From: Desulfonatronospira sp964577315
GTDB lineage: Bacteria; Desulfobacterota; Desulfovibrionia; Desulfovibrionales; Desulfonatronovibrionaceae
DNA length: 15,566 nucleotides
Assembly: GCA_964577315.1 (NCBI GenBank)
Contig: CAZNYT010000053.1
Coordinates: 1-15,566 of the forward strand
Direction: 5' to 3'
How positions within the stretch are numbered: position 1 is the first letter of the stretch; each line of letters begins with the position of its first letter. This document shows positions 1 to 6,952 of this stretch, one piece after another. The position numbers and the translations under genes are program-made. The notes below the pieces were generated by a model. It had not been told where the DNA came from. It searched no databases and saw nothing but the letters and a program-made list of their open reading frames with translations.

Positions 1-234
1 ACTGTGTGAGCGACGTAGGCAGCGTTCATCAAAATCGTAGGTCTATAAAAAGCTCGCGGCCCCTATTCAAGCACATCCTGAAATCGGGTCACCCAGCAAT
101 ATAGATTTTGATATACGCTGCCTTGGAGCTCGCCCTGTTAAACACCGCGTAGCGGTCCTGCTTCGCAGGGTTTAACAGGGCGAGTTTTTACGGCCTGTTT
201 GCAGAATTCTCGGACTTCTGGATAATAAGTTTCG
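1..234 (+). repeat. Intergenic repeat, copy 1 (left end cut by window)
   Basis: Positions 1-234 align without gaps to 9426-9659 with 10 mismatches (at 42, 56, 58, 60, 75, 89, 97, 149, 216 and 223). No convincing ORF lies in it. It contains an inverted pair at 18-36 and 104-122 (17 of 19 bases pair) and a Y-shaped hairpin at 129-184. Positions 188-218 are the right arm of an outer inverted repeat whose left arm, present in copy 2, would lie just upstream of base 1. The copy is therefore probably truncated by the window rather than naturally. It sits before the carB gene run. The repeat itself is seen directly; its nature (MITE-like element, structured RNA or other) is inference. Confidence 0.95.
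129..189 (+). terminator. Y-shaped double hairpin with T tract, candidate terminator (copy 1)
   Basis: A perfect 15-bp stem (CTCGCCCTGTTAAAC at 129-143 with its complement at 170-184) is capped by two 5-bp hairpins: ACCGC/GCGGT at 144-148 and 152-156 with loop GTA, and CCTGC/GCAGG at 157-161 and 165-169 with loop TTC. No base is left unpaired at the junction. Five T residues follow at 185-189, so on the plus strand it resembles an intrinsic terminator for a gene upstream of the window. The minus-strand side has no T tract. The fold is seen directly; terminator function is inferred. Confidence 0.6.
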
Positions 235-258
235 TTGTACTATCAGTAAAAACCCCGC

Positions 259-272
259 TGTAGCAGGCTACA
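259..272. promoter_or_regulatory. Perfect dyad TGTAGC-AG-GCTACA, possible operator
   Basis: Two 6-base arms are exact reverse complements separated by two bases. GCTACA recurs at 284-289. The dyad lies between repeat copy 1 and the small gene before carB, a plausible place for a regulator to act on the operon. The spacing is too tight for a stable RNA hairpin, so a protein-binding site is likelier. No regulator is identified, and the dyad could be chance. Confidence 0.3.
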
Positions 273-308
273 AACAACTGTCAGCTACATCCCGTGCAGG
301 GATTATTA

Positions 309-337
309 TTGACCTGTATCCAGTTTGCAAGTAATTA
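309..337 (+). promoter_or_regulatory. Weak candidate sigma-70-type promoter
   Basis: TTGACC at 309-314 matches the -35 consensus at five of six positions. At 17 bases spacing the -10 hexamer is TAATTA (332-337), a poor match. If used, it would start transcription just ahead of the ATG at 388 and would exclude the alternative TTG start at 325, which lies between the two hexamers. Confidence 0.25.
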
Positions 338-387
338 TCTATCCCTTGATCACCTCAGACGTAACAAAAACCATAAATCTGGCGGCC

Positions 388-690
388 ATGAGCATTAAAG
401 ATTTTTTCCACCGGGAAAACCTTAGTCCTTTGCTAGAACTTCCTGCGGATCTGCGGGAAAAGGTTTTCTCCGGATCGCAACTAGCGCTTAGAGAAAAATA
501 TGTTCTTGCCAACCTCTATTATCTAGATTCCCAGAACAAGCTCCAGGAATACTGGAATCTCCTGCCTGCCATGGCGGACCAGGACCTTAGCCAGTGCCGG
601 GAGAGCCTGGAGATCCTGCAGGCAAAAGGATTCATAACCCTTAAAGGCAACAAGCTGGTGCTAAAAATCAAACCTTTAACCTACAAGTAA
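388..690 (+). CDS. Small conserved-looking hypothetical protein upstream of carB
   Basis: A 100-residue soluble protein of unrecognised family. The frame stays open to a TTG at 325, but I chose ATG 388 because the 21 residues ahead of it look unlike a folded N-terminus and a possible promoter overlaps that region. The ribosome site before 388 is weak, so the start is uncertain. There is no signal peptide, membrane segment or Cys motif. The C-terminal third (about residues 60-95) reads as a helix, then SLEILQAKGFITLKG, then a short beta pair, which resembles a winged-helix recognition helix and wing; this is inference from pattern only. The stop is 6 bases before carB, so the two are almost certainly cotranscribed. 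That position would suit a regulatory or accessory role for carbamoyl phosphate synthesis, but nothing in the sequence proves it. Confidence 0.75.
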   Translation: MSIKDFFHRENLSPLLELPADLREKVFSGSQLALREKYVLANLYYLDSQNKLQEYWNLLPAMADQDLSQCRESLEILQAKGFITLKGNKLVLKIKPLTYK

Positions 691-696
691 GCCATT

Positions 697-3600
697 ATGC
701 CCAAAAGAACCGATATCCGAAAAATACTACTGATAGGCTCCGGCCCCATTATCATCGGCCAGGCATGCGAGTTCGACTATTCCGGGACCCAGGCCCTGAA
801 GGCCCTGAAAGAGGAAGGCTACCAGGTGGTCCTGGTCAACTCCAACCCGGCCACGATCATGACTGATCCGGAACTGGCGGACAAGACCTATATCGAACCT
901 ATTGAGCCCGAAACCGTGGCCAGGATCATTGCCCGGGAGAAACCGGATGCCCTTCTTCCCACCCTGGGAGGGCAAACCGGGCTAAATACCGCAGTGGGCC
1001 TCTCGGAAATGGGCACCCTGGAAGAGCACAATGTGGAGCTCATCGGGGCCTCTCTGGGGGTTATCCAGAAGGCGGAAAGCAGGGAGCAATTCCGCCGCGC
1101 TATGGAGAATATCGGGCTCAAAGTGCCAGAGAGCGGCATAGCCCGCTCCATGGAAGAGGCCAGGCAATGGGCCAGGAGCATGCCCTTTCCCATTATCATC
1201 AGACCTGCATACACCCTGGGCGGCACCGGCGGAGGCATAGCCTACAACCTGGAAGACCTGGAAGACAAGGCCGCTTATGGCCTTTCCTCCAGCATGACTC
1301 ATGAAATCATGTTGGAGGAATCCGTGCTGGGCTGGAAGGAATTCGAGATGGAGGTAATGCGGGACAAAAACGACAACTGCGTTATCATCTGCGCCATAGA
1401 GAACCTGGACCCCATGGGCGTGCATACCGGGGACTCTGTTACCGTGGCACCATCCCAGACCCTTACGGACCGTGAATACCAGGCAATGCGCAACGCCTCC
1501 CTGGAAATCATGCGCGAAATCGGCGTGGAGACCGGGGGCTCCAACGTCCAGTTCGCGGTAAACCCGGACAACGGGGAAATGGTGGTGATCGAGATGAACC
1601 CCCGCGTCTCCAGATCGTCTGCACTGGCCTCCAAGGCCACCGGCTTTCCCATAGCCAAGATCGCAGCCAAGCTGGCAGTGGGCTATACCCTGGACGAGAT
1701 ACCCAACGATATCACCAAGGAAACCATGGCCTCTTTTGAGCCCACCATAGACTACTGCGTGGTCAAGATACCCAGGTTCACCTTTGAAAAATTCTACGGA
1801 ACCCAGGATATCCTGGGCACCTCCATGAAGAGCGTGGGCGAGACCATGGCCATCGGGCGCACTTTCAAGGAGGCTCTGCAAAAGGGGCTGCGCTCTTTGG
1901 AAACCGGATACATCGGGCTAACCTCGGATCTTGCTCCGGAAAACGCGGATCCAGAAGAGATCAAATCCAGGCTGCGCTTTCCCCATTCCATGCGCCTCTT
2001 TGCCCTGCATGACGCCTTTATGGCGGACATGGACATCTCCAAGGTGTTTGATCTTACCTGGATCGATCCCTGGTTTTTAAGACAGATCCAGGAAATAGTC
2101 CTAACTGCAAAAAACCTGCGCAGATTCAGCCTGGAACAAAGCATCTCCCCGGACAACCCCCATGTACTTCCCCTGCTCAACCAGGCCAAGTCCATGGGTT
2201 TCGGGGATGAGCAACTGGCCCTTTTCTGGAAGAAGGACGAGGCAGACATCCGCAAGCTGCGCCAGGACCTGGAGATGGAACCCACTTATTACTTGGTGGA
2301 CACTTGTGCCGGGGAATTCGAGGCCTATACCCCCTATTTTTACTCCACATACGAACAAGGAAAAGAAGTATCCCCTGAAAAAAGGCGCAAAATAATGATC
2401 CTGGGCGGGGGACCCAACCGCATCGGCCAGGGGATTGAGTTCGATTACTGCTGCGTCCACGCCGCGTACTCCCTAGGGGAAATGGACATGGGCTGCATCA
2501 TGGTCAACTCCAATCCGGAAACCGTAAGCACGGACTATGATACCTCGGATTACCTGTATTTCGAACCCCTCACCTTTGAGGACGTTATGAACATCATCGA
2601 GTTCGAACGTCCCGAGGGCATAATAATTCAATTCGGGGGACAAACCCCCTTGAACCTGGCTGTGCCCTTACTGCGGGCCGGAGCCCCCATAATCGGGACC
2701 TCCCCGGACAGTATAGACCGGGCCGAAGACCGGGAGCGCTTCCAGGCCCTGATCAACAAGCTGGGTCTCATGCAGCCGGCCAACGGCACCGCCAAATCCA
2801 TAGAAGAGGCCAAGATCGTGGCCAAGGACATCGGTTATCCGGTTGTGGTTCGGCCCTCGTATGTTCTGGGCGGCCGGGCCATGGAAATCGTGTATGACGA
2901 GGAACACCTGGTTAGCTATTTCCAGCAGTCGGTAGTGGTTGCCCCGGAACACCCCATCCTGCTGGACAAGTTCCTGGAAGGGGCCATTGAAGTGGATGTG
3001 GACGCCTTGAGCGATGGCCGGGATACTTATGTGGCCGGTATTATGGAGCACATTGAAGAGGCTGGGGTACATTCCGGGGATTCGGCCTGTGTGATCCCTC
3101 CCCATACCATAAGTGCAGATATAATCAGGGAAATAGAGGACGAAACCCGGAAGCTGGCCCGGGAATTAAACGTGATCGGCTTGCTGAACATTCAGTTTGC
3201 CATCAAGGACCAAAGGGTATATATTCTGGAGGTGAATCCCAGGGCTTCGCGCACTGTTCCCTTTGTGAGCAAGGCCACCGGCATCCCTCTGGCCAAGATG
3301 GCCACCAGCATCATGCTAGGGGAAAGGCTGGCGGATTTGGATCCCTGGTCCATGTGTAAAGGAGGGTATTATGCGGTCAAGGAAGCCGTGCTGCCCTTTG
3401 GCCGCTACCCTGGTGTGGACGTCCTCCTGGGCCCTGAAATGCGCTCCACCGGAGAAGTCATGGGCATTGACACCAGTCTGGGCCTGGCCTTTATGAAAAG
3501 CCAGATGGGTGCTGGGCAAATGCTACCTGACCAGGGTTGTGTGTGCATCTCGGTCAATGACCGGGACAAGGAGGAATGTTTGCAGCCAGCCCGGGTTTTC

Positions 3601-3936
3601 CGGGATATGGGCTTTAAAATCATGGCCACTCGGGCAACTGCTGATTATCTGGAAGCCAACGGAATACAGGCTCAAGTAGTGAACAAGGTCTACGAAGGCA
3701 GACCCAATATTATTGATCATATCAAGAACAAGGAAATCCACCTGCTCATAAACACCTCCTCCGGCAAAAAAACCAAGCACGATTCTTCGTCCCTGCGCCA
3801 GGCAGCGGTTTTGTACCGTCTGCCCTACACCACCACCATGGCCGCGGCCAAGGCCATGGCTGCCGCCATCCAGGAGCGCTCCGGACTGGGATTGGGCGCC
3901 AAAAGCCTTCAAGAATACTATCAAACCCAGGCATAA
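697..3936 (+). CDS. carB: Carbamoyl-phosphate synthase large subunit
   Basis: Makes carbamoyl phosphate from bicarbonate, ATP and ammonia delivered by the CarA glutaminase, for pyrimidines and arginine. At 1079 residues it is the usual full length (about 1070). The N-terminal half has the nucleotide-binding start GSGPIIIGQACEFDYSGTQ, an ATP-grasp loop near residue 170 (PAYTLGGTGGG) and the metal-site stretch EMNPRVSRSSALASK. The second half repeats the plan: GGGPNRIGQGIEFDY near 565, PSYVLGGRAMEIV near 718 and EVNPRASRTVPFVSK. The last 130 residues are an MGS-like allosteric domain, the UMP/IMP/ornithine site in characterised enzymes. There the usual AT-x-GTA signature reads ATRATADYL, so the conserved Gly is Ala and effector response may differ. 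No carA is present in the window. purF follows after 7 bases, so one mRNA may serve both pyrimidine/arginine and purine routes. Confidence 0.98.
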   Translation: MPKRTDIRKILLIGSGPIIIGQACEFDYSGTQALKALKEEGYQVVLVNSNPATIMTDPELADKTYIEPIEPETVARIIAREKPDALLPTLGGQTGLNTAVGLSEMGTLEEHNVELIGASLGVIQKAESREQFRRAMENIGLKVPESGIARSMEEARQWARSMPFPIIIRPAYTLGGTGGGIAYNLEDLEDKAAYGLSSSMTHEIMLEESVLGWKEFEMEVMRDKNDNCVIICAIENLDPMGVHTGDSVTVAPSQTLTDREYQAMRNASLEIMREIGVETGGSNVQFAVNPDNGEMVVIEMNPRVSRSSALASKATGFPIAKIAAKLAVGYTLDEIPNDITKETMASFEPTIDYCVVKIPRFTFEKFYGTQDILGTSMKSVGETMAIGRTFKEALQKGLRSLETGYIGLTSDLAPENADPEEIKSRLRFPHSMRLFALHDAFMADMDISKVFDLTWIDPWFLRQIQEIVLTAKNLRRFSLEQSISPDNPHVLPLLNQAKSMGFGDEQLALFWKKDEADIRKLRQDLEMEPTYYLVDTCAGEFEAYTPYFYSTYEQGKEVSPEKRRKIMILGGGPNRIGQGIEFDYCCVHAAYSLGEMDMGCIMVNSNPETVSTDYDTSDYLYFEPLTFEDVMNIIEFERPEGIIIQFGGQTPLNLAVPLLRAGAPIIGTSPDSIDRAEDRERFQALINKLGLMQPANGTAKSIEEAKIVAKDIGYPVVVRPSYVLGGRAMEIVYDEEHLVSYFQQSVVVAPEHPILLDKFLEGAIEVDVDALSDGRDTYVAGIMEHIEEAGVHSGDSACVIPPHTISADIIREIEDETRKLARELNVIGLLNIQFAIKDQRVYILEVNPRASRTVPFVSKATGIPLAKMATSIMLGERLADLDPWSMCKGGYYAVKEAVLPFGRYPGVDVLLGPEMRSTGEVMGIDTSLGLAFMKSQMGAGQMLPDQGCVCISVNDRDKEECLQPARVFRDMGFKIMATRATADYLEANGIQAQVVNKVYEGRPNIIDHIKNKEIHLLINTSSGKKTKHDSSSLRQAAVLYRLPYTTTMAAAKAMAAAIQERSGLGLGAKSLQEYYQTQA

Positions 3937-3943
3937 ATAGACC

Positions 3944-5344
3944 ATGAAAAAGGAACACTGCGGATTATTCGGCATTTACGGGCATCCCGAAGCTGCGCGC
4001 ATGACGTATTTCGGGCTGTATGCCCTGCAGCACAGGGGGCAGGAGAGTGCGGGAATAGTCACCTGGGACGGGAGCGGGATCCGGGAACAGAGAGGCATGG
4101 GCCTGGTCCCGGAGGTCTTCCAGGAAGTTCACCTGGGCCATCAGCTCAAAGGCACCATCTCTACCGGCCATATCCGCTACTCCACCACCGGGGCCTCTTT
4201 ATTGCGCAATGCCCAGCCCTTTTTGGTCCGGTTCAAGGATACCTCCATTGCCATCGGTCACAACGGAAACCTGGTCAACACCCACGAAATCCGCAAAGAG
4301 CTGGAAGAGAAGGGGTCCATATTCCAGACCACCATGGACAGCGAAATCATCGTCCATCTCATATCCAAGTACATGAACAACAACAGCCTAGAGGAAGCCC
4401 TGCAAATGGCCCTGCAAAAAGTCAAGGGCGCTTATACCCTCTTGATCATGGCCAATGACAAGCTTATCGCCCTGCGCGACCCCCAGGGATTCAGGCCTTT
4501 GTCCATCGGACGACTGGGAGATGCTTTTGTTTTTGCCTCTGAAACCTGCGCCTTTGATCTTTTGGAAGCAGAGTATATACGCTGTGTAAATCCCGGGGAA
4601 ATGGTTGTGGTGGACAAGCATAACTTGAAAAGCATTCAATTTGCACCGCCCCAGAGGACTTCCCCCTGTATATTCGAGCTTGTCTATTTCGCACGCCCGG
4701 ACTCGGTGGTCTTTGACGACGAGGTGTATCAGGCCCGGAAAAACATGGGCAAAACCCTGGCCAGGGAAGCCCCGGTTGATGCGGATTACGTCATGCCCTT
4801 TCCGGATTCTGGGGTTTATGCTGCTGTGGGATACGCCCAGGAGTCCAACCTGCCCTTTGAAATGGCCATGATCCGGAATCATTACGTGGGCCGGACTTTT
4901 ATCCAGCCTTCCCAGGACATGCGGGATTTCGGGGTGCGGGTAAAGCTGAACCCGGCTCGGAGCATGATCAAGGGCAAAAGGATCATAATCGTGGAGGATT
5001 CAATAGTCCGGGGAACCACGATCCGCACCCGGGTTAAAAAGCTACGCGAACTCGGGGCCAAGGAAATCCACATGCGGGTCAGCTGCCCCCCTATAAGATT
5101 CCCTTGTTACTACGGGATAGATTTTTCCTCCAAGGGAGAACTTATTGCTGCCAATCACGGGGTAGAGGATATTGCCCAGTTCATTGGCTTGGATTCCTTG
5201 CACTACCTGAGCACCCAAGGGCTCTTATCTTCCATAAATCACGATCAGTCCTTTTGTCTGGCTTGTTTCAACGGCGAATACCCGGTTCCTCCCACTGCTG
5301 AACACAAGCATCGCCTGGAACGGCAATATGCACCTACCCCGTAA
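3944..5344 (+). CDS. purF: Amidophosphoribosyltransferase (glutamine PRPP amidotransferase)
   Basis: Catalyses the first committed purine step, PRPP plus glutamine to 5-phosphoribosylamine. It has 466 residues. The Ntn-type glutaminase nucleophile is Cys6, after a short leader MKKEH that is presumably cleaved, as in the Bacillus subtilis-type enzymes. The glutaminase domain shows YALQHRGQESAG and TGHIRYSTTG. The phosphoribosyltransferase domain has the PRPP loop IIIVEDSIVRGTT near residue 350. Four cysteines (C242 in TSPC, C388 in FPCYYGID, and C438/C441 in FCLACF) match in context the [4Fe-4S] ligands of the B. subtilis enzyme, where the cluster is oxygen-labile and controls stability. This fits an anaerobe. 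The start ATG is 7 bases after carB, which supports cotranscription. Confidence 0.97.
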   Translation: MKKEHCGLFGIYGHPEAARMTYFGLYALQHRGQESAGIVTWDGSGIREQRGMGLVPEVFQEVHLGHQLKGTISTGHIRYSTTGASLLRNAQPFLVRFKDTSIAIGHNGNLVNTHEIRKELEEKGSIFQTTMDSEIIVHLISKYMNNNSLEEALQMALQKVKGAYTLLIMANDKLIALRDPQGFRPLSIGRLGDAFVFASETCAFDLLEAEYIRCVNPGEMVVVDKHNLKSIQFAPPQRTSPCIFELVYFARPDSVVFDDEVYQARKNMGKTLAREAPVDADYVMPFPDSGVYAAVGYAQESNLPFEMAMIRNHYVGRTFIQPSQDMRDFGVRVKLNPARSMIKGKRIIIVEDSIVRGTTIRTRVKKLRELGAKEIHMRVSCPPIRFPCYYGIDFSSKGELIAANHGVEDIAQFIGLDSLHYLSTQGLLSSINHDQSFCLACFNGEYPVPPTAEHKHRLERQYAPTP

Positions 5345-5414
5345 AGATGCACCTGCAAAAAGTATTATGCAGGTAAGCCCGGCTTGGTAAACAGGGTTAC
5401 TTATAGAGCACGTT

Positions 5415-6401
5415 ATGGTTGAGAATAACAACAGGGATTGGCTACAAACGGCCCGGGAGGTGCTCGATATAGAAATCGAGGCCATTCAGGCGGTGCGGGA
5501 TGAATTGAATCACTCCTTTTCCCGGGCCATGGAGGAGTTAGTGGCCTGCCGCGGCCGTATCGTCCTAACCGGTGTGGGCAAATCCGGATTAATTGCCCGT
5601 AAAATGGCTGCCACCTTCAGCAGCACCGGTTCTCCTGCCTTTTTCCTGCACCCGGTGGAAGGAGCTCACGGAGACATGGGCATGTTAAGAAGCGAAGACG
5701 TGGTGCTATCCATCTCCAACAGCGGCGAGACAGAGGAAGTAAACTCCATTTTGAGCAGCATACGCTCCCTGGACATCAGGATTGTGGCCATCACCGCGGA
5801 TCCGGATTCCACCATGGCCCAATTGGCGGATGAGGTGATCAAGGTCAAGGTGCCCAGAGAGGCATGCTCCCTGGGTTTGGCCCCCACCAGCAGCACTACC
5901 GCTACCCTGGCCATGGGCGATGCCATGGCTATAGGCCTGATGCAAAGCAAGCAATTCGGAAAGAAGGATTTCCAGAAATACCACCCTGGTGGTTTTTTGG
6001 GCCAAAGGCTCAGGCAAAACATTCACCACCTGATGCATACTGTTGATCTTCCCTTGGCAGATGCCCATCAAAGCCTGGAGGAAGCCCTGAACATCCTTAA
6101 TAAAGGCGGTCTGGGAGTGGTATTTATCACCGAAAACCAAAACAAGTTGGTAGGCGTAATCACCGACGGGGACGTCCGGCGCATGGTTTGCCGCAAGACC
6201 TGGGACAGCCAGGACCAAGTGCGGGAGTACATGACTGCGGACCCGGTGCGGGCAGGGCGGGACCAGTCCGCTGCCTCGGTATTGGACACCATGGAAGAAA
6301 AGGCCATAACCGTTTTGCCCGTAGTGGATACCAGAGACCGGATCCAGGGCGTGGTCCATCTCCACGATCTTTTGGGCAAAGGAAAGCTCAAGTTTGCCTG
6401 A
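5415..6401 (+). CDS. kdsD: Arabinose-5-phosphate isomerase (KpsF/GutQ family)
   Basis: Interconverts ribulose-5-phosphate and arabinose-5-phosphate, the first step toward KDO for lipopolysaccharide. It has 328 residues, the family's usual length. An N-terminal SIS domain (about 35-190) shows GVGKSGLIARKMAATFSSTG from residue 53, NSGETEEV near 102-109, and the KYHPGG histidine near 190; the Lys, Glu and His agree with catalytic positions known for KdsD. Two CBS domains follow (about 205-265 and 270-325), with the typical GVITDGDVRR motif. A 70-base gap separates it from purF, so it may have its own promoter, though I see no clear one. Its TGA shares its last base with the next ATG (TGATG), indicating translational coupling. 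A capsule-type KpsF or sugar-alcohol GutQ paralogue cannot be excluded. Confidence 0.93.
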   Translation: MVENNNRDWLQTAREVLDIEIEAIQAVRDELNHSFSRAMEELVACRGRIVLTGVGKSGLIARKMAATFSSTGSPAFFLHPVEGAHGDMGMLRSEDVVLSISNSGETEEVNSILSSIRSLDIRIVAITADPDSTMAQLADEVIKVKVPREACSLGLAPTSSTTATLAMGDAMAIGLMQSKQFGKKDFQKYHPGGFLGQRLRQNIHHLMHTVDLPLADAHQSLEEALNILNKGGLGVVFITENQNKLVGVITDGDVRRMVCRKTWDSQDQVREYMTADPVRAGRDQSAASVLDTMEEKAITVLPVVDTRDRIQGVVHLHDLLGKGKLKFA

Positions 6402-6922
6402 TGCATACGGAAGAATACATCTGCGCCCAGTGCAGCCGGGTTTATCCCACCTGCTGCCAGCTCGGCCCCGGAAATGAGCGTCCCTGCTTTCCCCTATCTC
6501 CCAGAGAAACAGACAATCTGCAAAAGCATTTGCAGTCGGACGAATTCTTGGTAAGGGAAACCACTTCCCAGGAATTGGTACAAGGCATGATCCATTTGCT
6601 CCCAGAGCACAAGTCAAAAATTAAATCTATTTTTGCTCCCGGCACTTGCCACCTGCGCTTAAAAACGTTATCAAATGGAAAATGCGTGCTGCTAAGCGAG
6701 CACGGCTGCGTGCTTCCGGAAAGCCTGCGGCCTGTATACTGCAAGCTCTATCCCTTCTGGTTTTACGGTCGCAGGCTGACTTACTTGGCGGACGACAACT
6801 GCCTGGCCCAACATAAGGCCGGTAACATTCGTAACCTGTTAAAGCTTTTCGGAGCGAAGCCCGAGGAATTAAAACGCGATTTCCAGGCTATGCTCCGAGG
6901 GCTGGGATTGGAACACGATTAA
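6401..6922 (+). CDS. YkgJ/CxxCxxCC-family putative metal-binding protein
   Basis: 173 residues starting at the ATG that overlaps the kdsD stop by one base; the frame is open further upstream but that part lies inside kdsD. The protein has ten cysteines: C8, C11, C18, C19, C29, C83, C95, C103, C114 and C134. The N-terminal C-x2-C-x6-CC cluster and the later GCVLPESLRPVYCKLYPFW stretch match the pattern of the YkgJ-like family (Pfam 'putative zinc- or iron-chelating domain'), although spacing in the first cluster is longer than the canonical CxxCxxCC. The biochemical role of this family is not settled. It is cytoplasmic by sequence, with no signal peptide. Its position between an LPS sugar isomerase and a penicillin-binding protein suggests cotranscription with envelope genes rather than a known shared reaction. 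Confidence 0.85.
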   Translation: MHTEEYICAQCSRVYPTCCQLGPGNERPCFPLSPRETDNLQKHLQSDEFLVRETTSQELVQGMIHLLPEHKSKIKSIFAPGTCHLRLKTLSNGKCVLLSEHGCVLPESLRPVYCKLYPFWFYGRRLTYLADDNCLAQHKAGNIRNLLKLFGAKPEELKRDFQAMLRGLGLEHD

Positions 6923-6952
6923 TGGATACTAAACCCGCTTGAGATTGCAAGA

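Noticed and set aside
129..184. CRISPR repeat or tRNA-like cloverleaf
   Set aside because: There is no regular array of spacers, and the fold has neither an acceptor end nor tRNA loop signatures.
199..228. Outward promoter in the repeat end (TTGCAG with TAATAA)
   Set aside because: Both hexamers match consensus at only about three positions, and copy 2 has lost one of the matching bases.
325..387. Extension of the small protein before carB to a TTG start
   Set aside because: No ribosome site precedes it, the added residues look non-coding, and a possible promoter overlaps it.
982..1881. Long open frame on the minus strand inside carB (299 codons)
   Set aside because: It is antisense to a certain carB reading frame, is rich in Gly and His as expected of a shadow frame, and resembles no family.
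5351..5374. 7-bp stem (ACCTGCA/TGCAGGT) between purF and kdsD as a terminator
   Set aside because: It has a 10-base loop and no T tract after it, and is too weak to call.
6188..6400. Upstream extension of the YkgJ-type protein
   Set aside because: The extension overlaps the second CBS domain of kdsD in another frame; the family-like sequence begins at the ATG at 6401.
5706..6617. Minus-strand frame of 303 codons across kdsD and the YkgJ-type gene
   Set aside because: It lies opposite two well-supported genes and has no recognisable domain.
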